From Paenibacillus sp. USDA918EY (GTDB lineage Bacteria > Bacillota > Bacilli > Paenibacillales > Paenibacillaceae), in the NCBI RefSeq assembly GCF_009870825.1, contig NZ_WTWY01000010.1:100844-164843 (forward strand): a stretch of DNA of 64,000 nt, in the 5' to 3' direction. The notes below the pieces were generated by a model. It ran no database searches. It saw nothing but the letters and a program-made list of their open reading frames with translations, and had not been told where the DNA came from. Made by a program: the position numbers and the translations under genes. Of the stretch, positions 35,687 through 43,913 are shown piece after piece (position 1 is the first letter of the stretch; every line of letters starts with the position of its first letter).

Positions 35687-36790
35687 ATGGATAAAAAAAC
35701 GGCATTACACCATTTTAAAGAGCATCATTTTAGACCTTTGTTGGAGACTGAATTGGACAGGCTGGAAGCCCAGTTCCATCACAACCAGGCTGGGCTGATC
35801 TCCGACTTCAAACAATCGTTTAAGGATTTATGCATACATATTCAAAGCATGCAGCAACAGGGCCTAAAAGAACCGATTGGATATATTCACTACTCTTTCC
35901 TGCGCACTCAGATCTTGGAGCAATCCTATCTATATATGGTCGAGGCTTATTCCGCTGACTGGTACGAAGATCATTCCGATTGCAAGTTAACCTATGACGC
36001 TTCATGGGCTTATGCGCGAATGAGTGTCATGTCGGAAACCTTGGAACAGCGGCGAAAAATATACATGGGGGCGATAAACTCTGCGGATGTTGAACGGTTG
36101 ATATTAGAATCCGCACCCTTCTTCCACTCATTTGTAGATTCCCTTATACGTCTGGCCATAGCTGAATCCGTTCAAACGCCTGCATATCAGGCCATCCACA
36201 AAGCTAAACGGCTTCTTATTCGGACGGGCGAGTATAGAGATATAAGCGAAAATCTTTATGTCTGGGACCAGGAGCCGCTCCCCGCAGATGAAGTGATTGA
36301 AAAATTAATGCAATCCAACGAAGAAGAACCCTATGTTTACGAAAACTTGAAATTGCTCTCTCTCCCTCATCTTCAGCAGTTCCAACAGGATTTACGCTAT
36401 AACGATTTCAGCTACAGTGACTTACGGGGAATCCAGTTTGATAGCTGTATATTGATGGGAACCCGCTGGCAGCAAGCCAACATAGAAGGAGGAAGCTTCA
36501 AAGGCTGCTTATTGGTCGACGCAGACTTTAGATACAGTCATCTGAAAGGCGTGAACTTCGGCGAGGCCAGCGGACGAGGGGATCGAAAAGACGGACGACG
36601 AACTCCCGGCCTTTGCGGGTTGCGTTTTGAACATGCCAATCTGGACGGGGCCGATTTTACGAATGTACATTCGTTTGAACATGCTTATTTTGAGGGAGCT
36701 TCCATGCATGGGACCAGGGTCCCGAGAATATACCAGCAGCACTGGAAACTTAGTGATGAACAGCAGCAATCCATTGCATGGACGGAGTAA
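35687..36790 (+). CDS. Pentapeptide-repeat protein of the spike cluster
   Basis: A 367-aa protein in two parts. Residues 1-230 are helical and unrecognised. Residues about 240-345 are pentapeptide repeats of the A(D/N)LxG type (for example FSYSDLRGIQFDSC, HANLDGADFTNV and AYFEGASMHGTR), broken by a charged insertion (GEASGRGDRKDGRRTPG). Pentapeptide proteins recur beside VgrG genes, where they may be adaptors or effectors. The start is 20 bases after the VgrG stop, with a GAAAGG-type binding site. Its role here is not known. Confidence 0.75.
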   Translation: MDKKTALHHFKEHHFRPLLETELDRLEAQFHHNQAGLISDFKQSFKDLCIHIQSMQQQGLKEPIGYIHYSFLRTQILEQSYLYMVEAYSADWYEDHSDCKLTYDASWAYARMSVMSETLEQRRKIYMGAINSADVERLILESAPFFHSFVDSLIRLAIAESVQTPAYQAIHKAKRLLIRTGEYRDISENLYVWDQEPLPADEVIEKLMQSNEEEPYVYENLKLLSLPHLQQFQQDLRYNDFSYSDLRGIQFDSCILMGTRWQQANIEGGSFKGCLLVDADFRYSHLKGVNFGEASGRGDRKDGRRTPGLCGLRFEHANLDGADFTNVHSFEHAYFEGASMHGTRVPRIYQQHWKLSDEQQQSIAWTE

Positions 36791-36801
36791 GGAGAATCTA
36801 T

Positions 36802-37314
36802 ATGCGCCACTATTATATATTGCTCGATGACAAAAGGATTTCCCGCAATATCGAACCTGTAAATATGATATTTTTCAAAACGCCATTTGTTCGCATGCCC
36901 CCTGCTCAGGTGTTGGATGTTCACGCAAAGACAGATGCCGAGTTTACGGACTGGCTTCCTTTGTCCACATCACAACCGCTTCTTTCCGATTCTATGAAAC
37001 GAATTTTAGAGCTATACAATACGGAGGCCCGTTTCAAACAGGTGTATCTTGTGAACCGGGACTCCAGCCGTCAGGAGCTATATTGGATTCCATCGATCCC
37101 CTTCGTGGATGGCATTTCAGAGGAAACCGAATTTTATGCGCATGACCAAACGCTAAAACATCTTGTGCTGGATCGCTCCAAAGTAAAAGAACACCATTTT
37201 TTTCGTTTGTCGGGCGTGAGAGAACCTTATTTCATCGTTAGCTTGGAGGCTGCTGAAAGCCTGCTGCGGCGAAGTTTGAGCGGTTTTCAATTACAAAAAC
37301 TAGAAATCGTATAA
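36802..37314 (+). CDS. Unrecognised protein of the spike cluster (170 aa)
   Basis: ATG 36802 follows AAGGAGAA at a good distance. The soluble product has no signal peptide or membrane helix. The pattern SDSMKRILELYNTEARFKQV followed by YWIPSIPFVDG resembles the Imm11/DUF1629 layout seen in toxin loci, but the match is by eye and weak. The C-terminal segment reads EPYFIVSLEAAESLLRRSL. The gene is tightly packed between the pentapeptide gene and the next gene, so it belongs to the same operon. Confidence 0.6.
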   Translation: MRHYYILLDDKRISRNIEPVNMIFFKTPFVRMPPAQVLDVHAKTDAEFTDWLPLSTSQPLLSDSMKRILELYNTEARFKQVYLVNRDSSRQELYWIPSIPFVDGISEETEFYAHDQTLKHLVLDRSKVKEHHFFRLSGVREPYFIVSLEAAESLLRRSLSGFQLQKLEIV

Positions 37315-37326
37315 GGAGGCCGGGCC

Positions 37327-37956
37327 TTGACGGAGTATTGGGATGAATTTTTTTTGAAGCTGCATCATCAACAAATATTGAAAGAACAACTAGACGTGGC
37401 AGAGAACGATGATGACTGGATGCTGGTATCCATTGAAGAAGCGATGAAGGGAATCACGGAAGGATCGTTAGTGCTGCCGGACAAACAGGAAATTCCGTTT
37501 CAGACCCATCACCTCTTCGATCATCAGCTCACGATGTTTCTGCCGGATTCTCTCATACCAGAACTACGTGCCGGACGATCTACGGATCCGTCGAAAAGCT
37601 TCGTTGTTCAAGACAAACGGGGCGGAATCCTGTTCGGGCTTCACCAGAGCGGGCAACAGCTGGCCCCCGAGCAGGTGGAACTCTATCAACAACAGATAAT
37701 CGAGAAAACAAGTCGTGTACAACCTGCGATGAAGCTGGTGGATCAAAAAAAACTTCATGTTCAAGACGCTGACATCGGTTGCTATGAATCTCTTTATCTA
37801 GTTTCCCCCTCCCCTTATTATCAGATTGCCTTTGTGCGTTCCTGGCAAGGCAGAGCTTTGATCGGGAGTTGTCAATTTAAGCTGGAGGATGCTCCGTTGT
37901 GGGTGCCTTTAACCTATGCCATGCTGTGCAGTGCGACATGGTCGGAGCTTTCCTGA
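37327..37956 (+). CDS. Possible DcrB/Eag-like effector adaptor (209 aa)
   Basis: Starts at TTG 37327, seven bases after AAGGAGG. After a polar helix the pattern is: FQTHHLFDHQLTMFLPD, a basic strand SFVVQDKRGGILFGL, a helix EQVELYQQQIIEKTSRV, then the strands CYESLYLVSPSPYYQIAFVR and ALIGSCQFKLED with a final WVPLTYAMLCSATW. This order resembles the DUF1795/DcrB fold of EagR chaperones, which load effectors onto VgrG in proteobacteria. Its position between VgrG genes fits. The assignment is inference from layout only; a new fold is possible. Confidence 0.5.
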   Translation: MTEYWDEFFLKLHHQQILKEQLDVAENDDDWMLVSIEEAMKGITEGSLVLPDKQEIPFQTHHLFDHQLTMFLPDSLIPELRAGRSTDPSKSFVVQDKRGGILFGLHQSGQQLAPEQVELYQQQIIEKTSRVQPAMKLVDQKKLHVQDADIGCYESLYLVSPSPYYQIAFVRSWQGRALIGSCQFKLEDAPLWVPLTYAMLCSATWSELS

Positions 37957-37986
37957 TTAAATACCCATTATCCAAGGAGGTACTTT

Positions 37987-38433
37987 ATGTTTTTACCTAT
38001 GCTTTTGAAGGCTCTAGCCCAAGGAGTATTAAATGGGGAGCACACCTATGTGGTGAGAGGAGCCAAGCTAGAGTGCAGTCAAGGTACAAACCCGGGAGTT
38101 CTCAATGCAATGTACAGCCACGGCGTCTACATTAAAAATAAGCCCGTTTTGAACGTGGAGGATGCCGTTTGTGGTGCAAATATTAGCAAAATCTATGCAT
38201 TTGGTCTGTGTAAATTAAAGATGGGTCTTCCCTGTGAACCGGAGATTGCGTTTGGGTCCAAGTGGACAGGCGGAAAAGAGGATGTGTTGATCGAGGGTGC
38301 CCCTGCCCTGCTCAGTAATTCAACCTTAATGTGTAGCTGCAAAAGTGTAGGAGAGTCGATATCCTCATTTTTTGGTGGAGACAGCGCAAGTGGGGGCATT
38401 ATCTCCATTGTAAATGATGGACAGGGTGATTGA
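37987..38433 (+). CDS. PAAR-like spike-tip protein (DUF4280)
   Basis: A 148-aa cysteine-rich protein that fits the DUF4280 PAAR-like family: TYVVRGAKLECSQGTNPGVL, then the PC motif MGLPCEPEIAF, and VLIEGAPALLSNSTLMCSC at the C-terminus. Such proteins cap the VgrG trimer and may bind a metal ion. AAGGAGG precedes the ATG. It lies immediately before the VgrG-toxin gene, the usual PAAR-VgrG-effector order. Six cysteines can be seen in all. Confidence 0.8.
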   Translation: MFLPMLLKALAQGVLNGEHTYVVRGAKLECSQGTNPGVLNAMYSHGVYIKNKPVLNVEDAVCGANISKIYAFGLCKLKMGLPCEPEIAFGSKWTGGKEDVLIEGAPALLSNSTLMCSCKSVGESISSFFGGDSASGGIISIVNDGQGD

Positions 38434-38458
38434 TTCTATCAAGCAAGGAGAGTCAAGG

Positions 38459-41446
38459 ATGAACATCGTAGCGAATGACCGCTTTACCTATCAACACTTA
38501 CATATCGCATGGCCCTATGGCAAGCTGCGTCTTAGGCATGTACACATCCGTCATGAGATGGGGGAACACGCCAGACTGGTCGTTACGGGCGGCTTGGATG
38601 CCGATCAGGTAGACAGGATTATAACCAGAGCAAGCAGCGACGATAAGATCGAGCTTTGGTATACCGATGCCATGGATCGGAAACGCCCCTTATTTATGGG
38701 GCAGTTGTACTGCGTAGATGTACAGCACATGCATCAAGAAACGATAGCAACGCTCGACGTTATTTCTCATAGTTTTAAACTGGATACGCAGCTCAAAAAC
38801 CGTTCCTTTCAGCACATCCATCAAAAATATGTGGAAATCGTGGATACGGTACTCGCAGAGTATAAAGGCTCGGACAAGATCGATGAAGCTTTTGAGAAAA
38901 AAGCGACAGGCCAATTCATCATGCAGTATCAAGAAACGGATTGGGATTTTTTAAAACGTTTAGCTTCTCATGTAGGCGCGCTGCTCGTTCCTAATATCCT
39001 GTCGCATCATATACAAATTTGGATTGGTATTCCGCAGGCACGGCAGCATATCCAATTGAAAGACGTTCCTTTTAAGCTACAACGTAAGATCGCCCCCTAT
39101 CTGGACCAAGAGGCAAATGGCGGGAAATCGGTCACTGCTCAGGATTACACCCGATATGCCTTTGAGTGGGATCACCTGCTGCAGCTGGGAGATGAAGTCG
39201 AACGTAATCACGAAACTTATGTCATCACCAAACGTGAAGGAAAGTTGATACAGGGCGTGATGACCTGGTCGTATGAATGCGCGTTGCCGCCAGGATTGAA
39301 GGTTCCTAAGAGCTATAATCGAACCATCATCGGTGCCTCTATTGAAGGAAAAATATTGGAGGTCAGCCGGAATCAGGTCCGATTGCATTTGGATATGGAC
39401 GATCAGCAGAATCCCAAGGATGCCCAGTGGTTTCCCTACTCTGCCGAAGGCAATCAAGTGTGGTATCTCATGCCGGAAAAAGGGGCCCAGGTAAAGCTGT
39501 ATTTTCCAAGTTCAAACGAAGACGATGCGATGGTTATTCAATCGGTGCGGACCAAACCATCCGTTGTTGTTCCCCCTTCATCTCACGTCGCCCAGGGCGC
39601 GGCGGTCGAGTCACCTGCAGATCGTCACGAACGTAAAACGGCCGACCCTGGCGTGAAATCTTTTGCGAATCCGCAGGGAAAAGAAATATCCTTAGGCAAC
39701 TCCGAACTGTCGATGAGCGCTCAGGAAGGATCGCTGTACATATCCATGAATGCCCATCATGGCGTGAGCTTGAACAGTACCCAACATATTCAGATTCAAG
39801 CTGCGGGCAACATTAGTCTTTCGGCAGGAAGCATCCTGCTGCGGGGAACCGACGGTCTACACCTGAATACAACCACCGATACGCTGGATTTGGAACAGGA
39901 AGTCAACAGCGCAAGCTCTGAGATCCAACTTAAAGCTTCCCTCCATCAATATTACCCCGAGCCGCTGTTGTCTGATTTTGAGAAGCAGGTGGCTGACGAG
40001 GGAATCTTCAACGTGGCGGGATCACGCGTGCTGGAGAATGTTGGCTCAACGTTAAAGGGAGAATGGGATGCCGGTGTAGAATTTGCAGCAGGGGTATGGG
40101 ATATGGTTGTCGATACGGCGGACATTGGCGTCATGCTAGCGACTCCTTTCATCATGGCGGGTAACGTTACGGGGAAAGGTTTTTTGGAGCGGAATGAGAC
40201 ACTTGAAGGCATTAAGGATGGAGCGAAATGGGCTTTCAATTATGCCGCCGATTCATTTCAAGGGAAAAAGACCTGGTCGGATGTAGGAAACGACCTCGAA
40301 ACCGCTTGGGACAGCCTGACAGAACCTTTTGTAAAAAAAATGAACAATTTCATCCCCAACCCGTTGACCGATACGAAACAAGAGAGCTACGATGCAGGAT
40401 ATGACAGCGTTAAAGCCGTCGAGCGTGGAGTAGACATTTATACGGTTGTTAAAGGCGGCGCAAAATTATTTAGAAACGTAGGAAAGATGGGCAAAACAGA
40501 AGCTTCTGTATCTAAAGGGCTCAATGAAGTTGAAGAAAGGAACACCGGAAAAAGTGGGACACCTGCACCCGGACTATTTGGGGATACAGCAAAAGCCGAC
40601 TCCGCTCTAGCGAAAGCGGGAGATGGAAAATTCAAAACGAACGCCCTCCGTTTTCCGACCAATATCGAATCCTTAAGCAGCTACTTGCAAAGTATTGCGC
40701 GAAAGATGAATATTAGTATAACAAAACGTTCTCCCCTTCTCGGCACTGCCGAAGGAGGCTACTATCGCTTCCATGACCTTGGTCCTGATGCCCCACATTC
40801 CAAAGGCTCAGGCCCGCATATTTCGCCTGAGAGACAAAAACAGATCGATGCGTTAGAATCAGGGGAGTATACGGGTAGGGGTAGTAAGGGGACGGATGAA
40901 GGTCGTGATATACCAAAGGATGTTGAAACAGTAAGCTATGATAAAGTATATCTTACGAGACAGTTAGATGTAGATGGAGATCGCTATATTATTGACAAGG
41001 TAAAAGAATATAAAAGCAAACTATCAAAAACTCTTCTAAAAAAAGATGGGAATTTTGCATTTGCTGACGTTGACATACCTGGTATCGATAAAAAGGATTT
41101 TTATTCGTACAGTAGCTTACACAAAACTTCGGGGAATCCAAATTACGAAGGTTTTTCTGTAAAACCAGATAATCCTAAGTTTGAGGCCACTCATGCACCT
41201 GATGCGGCAGGTGTGATTTATAAAAGAGACGCAGATACTGAATACAAAATATTAAATGATATTGCTGAGAGAATTGAAAAATTAAAAAATGAAGGCATAA
41301 ATATACCAGAAGGTAAAATAAGACTTTTCACAGAAAAAGATACCTGCGGTAGTTGTAGTAAAATAATAAAAGACTTTTCTGAAACATATAATATCGACAT
41401 CGAAGTCATCCATAACGCTGGAAAACCTATTGATCTTAACAACTAG
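38459..41446 (+). CDS. VgrG fused to a C-terminal deaminase toxin (polymorphic toxin)
   Basis: A 995-aa evolved-VgrG effector. ATG 38459 follows AAGGAGAG. A gpD-like part (about 1-280, with FIMQYQETDWDFLKRLASHV), an OB-fold near 285-365 and a beta-helix tail to about 510 are paralogous to the first VgrG. Then comes a helical pretoxin region (about 510-700, with YDAGYDSVKAVERGVDIYTV). The C-terminus (about 760-995) matches the BURPS668_1122-type toxin deaminases: DTEYKILNDIAERIEKL gives catalytic Glu928 and TCGSCSKII gives the zinc cysteines 963 and 966, with SYSSLHK as an upstream block. It should deaminate a nucleobase or nucleic acid in a target cell. The toxin end is more AT-rich than the rest. 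Confidence 0.85.
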   Translation: MNIVANDRFTYQHLHIAWPYGKLRLRHVHIRHEMGEHARLVVTGGLDADQVDRIITRASSDDKIELWYTDAMDRKRPLFMGQLYCVDVQHMHQETIATLDVISHSFKLDTQLKNRSFQHIHQKYVEIVDTVLAEYKGSDKIDEAFEKKATGQFIMQYQETDWDFLKRLASHVGALLVPNILSHHIQIWIGIPQARQHIQLKDVPFKLQRKIAPYLDQEANGGKSVTAQDYTRYAFEWDHLLQLGDEVERNHETYVITKREGKLIQGVMTWSYECALPPGLKVPKSYNRTIIGASIEGKILEVSRNQVRLHLDMDDQQNPKDAQWFPYSAEGNQVWYLMPEKGAQVKLYFPSSNEDDAMVIQSVRTKPSVVVPPSSHVAQGAAVESPADRHERKTADPGVKSFANPQGKEISLGNSELSMSAQEGSLYISMNAHHGVSLNSTQHIQIQAAGNISLSAGSILLRGTDGLHLNTTTDTLDLEQEVNSASSEIQLKASLHQYYPEPLLSDFEKQVADEGIFNVAGSRVLENVGSTLKGEWDAGVEFAAGVWDMVVDTADIGVMLATPFIMAGNVTGKGFLERNETLEGIKDGAKWAFNYAADSFQGKKTWSDVGNDLETAWDSLTEPFVKKMNNFIPNPLTDTKQESYDAGYDSVKAVERGVDIYTVVKGGAKLFRNVGKMGKTEASVSKGLNEVEERNTGKSGTPAPGLFGDTAKADSALAKAGDGKFKTNALRFPTNIESLSSYLQSIARKMNISITKRSPLLGTAEGGYYRFHDLGPDAPHSKGSGPHISPERQKQIDALESGEYTGRGSKGTDEGRDIPKDVETVSYDKVYLTRQLDVDGDRYIIDKVKEYKSKLSKTLLKKDGNFAFADVDIPGIDKKDFYSYSSLHKTSGNPNYEGFSVKPDNPKFEATHAPDAAGVIYKRDADTEYKILNDIAERIEKLKNEGINIPEGKIRLFTEKDTCGSCSKIIKDFSETYNIDIEVIHNAGKPIDLNN

Positions 41447-41465
41447 TGAAAAAGGAGAAATAAGT

Positions 41466-42131
41466 ATGGATTGGGAGTATGAAGAGTTATTTGAGGCTTT
41501 TAACGAAGATTATGTTAATTACAGAAGTGAAAACTACAGTCCATGGGAATCTCTTGCTAGAACATGGGGAGAATATGAGAATGTAATAAACCGTGGAGAA
41601 ATGGAGAAGGCAGTAATTTATGTTGCTTATGGTGAGAAGTTGTTGTTCCAAGAGAAAATTTTTATTAACGCAAAAAAAATAACCCTGGATGCATTGAATA
41701 CCTTGGATTTGAGCAAACTTCAATCTGTGTTGGATACAGAGCAGCTGGAAGAATTGCTTGCTAGAAGAAGTAAGGTTCTCGAGCAATTAGATAGTAAACC
41801 GTTAGACCAATATCCCATTGCTAGATGGTATTATCGTGAAATAACAGAAGAGGTAGCTGACTTTATTGATAAGAAGCTTCAAGAAAATAATAGTAATGAT
41901 CTTGTTTCAGTTGTATTAAAAAGATTTGAAAGGGACTGTAAGAATACAGTAGGTGAGAATATTATTATTAAAACAACTTTAGTTGAATCCTTAAAAGGAA
42001 AGGTGACAGAGAAAGCGAAGTTAGAGCCAATAGTAAAAGAACTTAAAGAATTTAAGGCTGATGATTTGGGGCAGCAATTATCTGAAGATGAAAAAAAAGA
42101 TCTATCACTGCGTATTAAAGCATGCATTTAA
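41466..42131 (+). CDS. Probable immunity protein for the deaminase toxin
   Basis: A 221-aa, almost all-helical acidic protein immediately downstream of the toxin gene (19 bases), with AAAGGAG before ATG 41466. It begins MDWEYEELFEAFNEDYVNYR and later has ITEEVADFIDKKLQENNS. It has no signal peptide, which fits protection in the cytosol. The base composition is AT-rich like the toxin end, so the two likely travelled together. The family cannot be fixed by eye; helical immunity families such as Imm3 are possible. Function as immunity protein is inferred from position. Confidence 0.65.
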   Translation: MDWEYEELFEAFNEDYVNYRSENYSPWESLARTWGEYENVINRGEMEKAVIYVAYGEKLLFQEKIFINAKKITLDALNTLDLSKLQSVLDTEQLEELLARRSKVLEQLDSKPLDQYPIARWYYREITEEVADFIDKKLQENNSNDLVSVVLKRFERDCKNTVGENIIIKTTLVESLKGKVTEKAKLEPIVKELKEFKADDLGQQLSEDEKKDLSLRIKACI

Positions 42132-42230
42132 CCATATCACATATACTTGTAATAATCATATTTAGGTTTTACTAATTCGTGCGCCACATATTGATTTAGT
42201 TTTTATACCCCAAAAAGAGTATTACTATTA

Positions 42231-42280
42231 AACAGGTCAATTATGGTCAGATACTATCATGATTGACCTGTTTCTTTTCA
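42231..42280 (+). terminator. Terminator of the spike-toxin cluster
   Basis: AACAGGTCAAT (42231-42241) pairs perfectly with ATTGACCTGTT (42262-42272) and is followed by a T-rich tail. It lies 100 bases after the immunity gene stop. Confidence 0.8.
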
Positions 42281-42463
42281 TTTTTCTTACACATAAATTG
42301 ATTCAATAGTAAAAAGTTTCTACCCTTTCATTCCTAAGGGGAAGAGGAAATTTTACAGATACTATGAAAAGAGAATCAGTTGTCCGTCTTAAAACCCGCA
42401 TCAAATAGTCCCGGTCCCCCCCTTTATTCCACCTTCAAATTCTACACCTCCTACCTACTGACC

Positions 42464-42492
42464 TTGTTGCCATTTATTACATACCGTATAAT
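42464..42492 (+). promoter_or_regulatory. SigA-type promoter candidate for the TIM-barrel wall protein
   Basis: TTGTTG (42464-42469), a 17-base spacer, then TATAAT (42487-42492). The start codon is 58 bases further on. Confidence 0.45.
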
Positions 42493-42550
42493 TTCAATGT
42501 GCGGCAATGTTGCACAGAAGAACAAATTCAAAAAGATAAGGAAATCACCC

Positions 42551-43777
42551 ATGAAAAAATGGCTAGTATGCACCTTAGCGATCATGCTAAGTTTCGCTGC
42601 GTTCAACCCCGCTATTAACGCTGCTGAAGTTCGAGTATCCGTGGATGGGCGTGATGTACAGTTCCCGGATGAGCCCCCCTATGTCGATCAGCGATCCAAT
42701 CTTACGATGGTTCCGCTTGCTTTTGTATCCGACAAGCTCGGAGCCGCTACGAAATGGGACGGAACATTAAAGCAAGTTACGATCACGCTTAACCGTGACA
42801 CCGTTATGTTGGTGATTGGCGATCATCATGCACTGGTGAATGGAAAAAGAGTCGACTTTGAAGGGTCCGCGGTGCTCAAAAACGGCCGCACGATGGTTCC
42901 GCTGCGCTTTATTAGCGAAGCGCTGCACGCCAATGTGGATTGGCAGCCCGCGCGCCATCTGGTGAGCATTATGACCTCCGTGGCCCATGTTCCGAAAGGA
43001 ACATGGATATGGGACAGTCGCATCATCAAACAGGATCAGGATAAAATCATAAACTTCGCAAAAACGAAGGGTGTAACATCGATTTACCTTCAGGTGGATC
43101 GAGATCTCGATCCAGCGATATACGAGGATTTTATTCGAAAAGCTACCAGCGAAGGAATTCAAGTGGAAGCCCTTGAGGGGCGCCCCGAATGGGCCTATAA
43201 GTCGAAGCAGGAGGATATTCAAAAATTCATCGCCTGGGTTAAAACCTATAATGCCTCTGCCCACCCGGAAGCCCGCTTTACGGGACTGCATTTCGATATT
43301 GAACCCCATTTGCTAAGTGATTGGACGAAGAACAATAAGACGATTCTTGAAAGCTGGATGGACAATTTGAGGCTGATCGAAAAAGAAACCAAAGGCAGCG
43401 GCTTGAAAATGACACTCGACGTTCCGTACTGGCTTAATACGATTAATGTACCAGGAACAAATTATAGCATGAGCGCATGGCTGCTGGAAAAATTCGACTG
43501 CCTCGTCATCATGAATTATCGGAATCATGCGTTAGGCAGCAACGGGATTGTGGACAATGCGCAGGCCATGCTGAGGGAAGCCTCCACGCTGAAGAAGAAA
43601 GTTGTGATTGCTGTAGAAACGGTCAAAAGCGCCGAGGGTCCGCGGGTCTCATTCTTTTCCATGAGCAGCCAAACGATGGAAAAAGAGCTCCAGTCCGCCC
43701 ATAATCAGTTGGCGCATTACGCAAGTTATGGCGGCTTCGCCATTCACGATTTCAAAAGCTGGCTGGACATGAAATAA
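42551..43777 (+). CDS. Secreted protein: copper-amine-oxidase N-domain plus TIM-barrel domain
   Basis: A 408-aa exported protein. ATG 42551 follows AAGGAA and begins a signal peptide (MKKWLVCTLAIMLSFAAF, cleavage after NAA). The first mature domain (about 27-140) matches the copper-amine-oxidase-N-terminal-like repeats common in Paenibacillus: MVPLAFVSDKLGAATKW and TMVPLRFISEALHANVDW. The second part (about 150-405) is a glycoside-hydrolase-like barrel, with GLHFDIEPHLLSDW giving an Asp/Glu pair, and MTLDVPYW and FDCLVIMNYRNHA following. It is likely a wall-associated protein acting on or sensing glycan; no enzyme activity can be claimed. Confidence 0.8.
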   Translation: MKKWLVCTLAIMLSFAAFNPAINAAEVRVSVDGRDVQFPDEPPYVDQRSNLTMVPLAFVSDKLGAATKWDGTLKQVTITLNRDTVMLVIGDHHALVNGKRVDFEGSAVLKNGRTMVPLRFISEALHANVDWQPARHLVSIMTSVAHVPKGTWIWDSRIIKQDQDKIINFAKTKGVTSIYLQVDRDLDPAIYEDFIRKATSEGIQVEALEGRPEWAYKSKQEDIQKFIAWVKTYNASAHPEARFTGLHFDIEPHLLSDWTKNNKTILESWMDNLRLIEKETKGSGLKMTLDVPYWLNTINVPGTNYSMSAWLLEKFDCLVIMNYRNHALGSNGIVDNAQAMLREASTLKKKVVIAVETVKSAEGPRVSFFSMSSQTMEKELQSAHNQLAHYASYGGFAIHDFKSWLDMK

Positions 43778-43828
43778 GAAGCTGCGGATATCCACCCATA
43801 AAATATATACCGTCTGCTGAATGAGAAA

Positions 43829-43895
43829 AACACCTCTTCATCGCCGGATCGTGGTTGGCAAGGAACCCGTCTGGGATGAGGAGGTGTTCATTTTT
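43829..43895. terminator. Terminator between convergent genes
   Basis: AACACCTCTTCATC (43829-43842) pairs, with one mismatch, with GATGAGGAGGTGTT (43875-43888), followed by TTTTT. A-residues on the left allow use on both strands. It separates the TIM-barrel gene and the aldo/keto reductase gene. Confidence 0.8.
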
Positions 43896-43913
43896 GTCCA
43901 GCTGATTGCCCGT

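Larger units (their letters stand above)
42132..42550. other. Intergenic region after the spike-toxin cluster
   Basis: AT-rich spacer without a gene. It holds the terminator at 42231 and the promoter candidate at 42464-42492. Confidence 0.65.

Noticed and set aside
34134..42131. Prophage tail module as an explanation for the VgrG cluster
   Set aside because: No capsid, portal, tail tube, tape-measure, lysis or integrase gene is present, and PAAR-like and toxin/immunity genes fit an injection module better. Not fully excluded.
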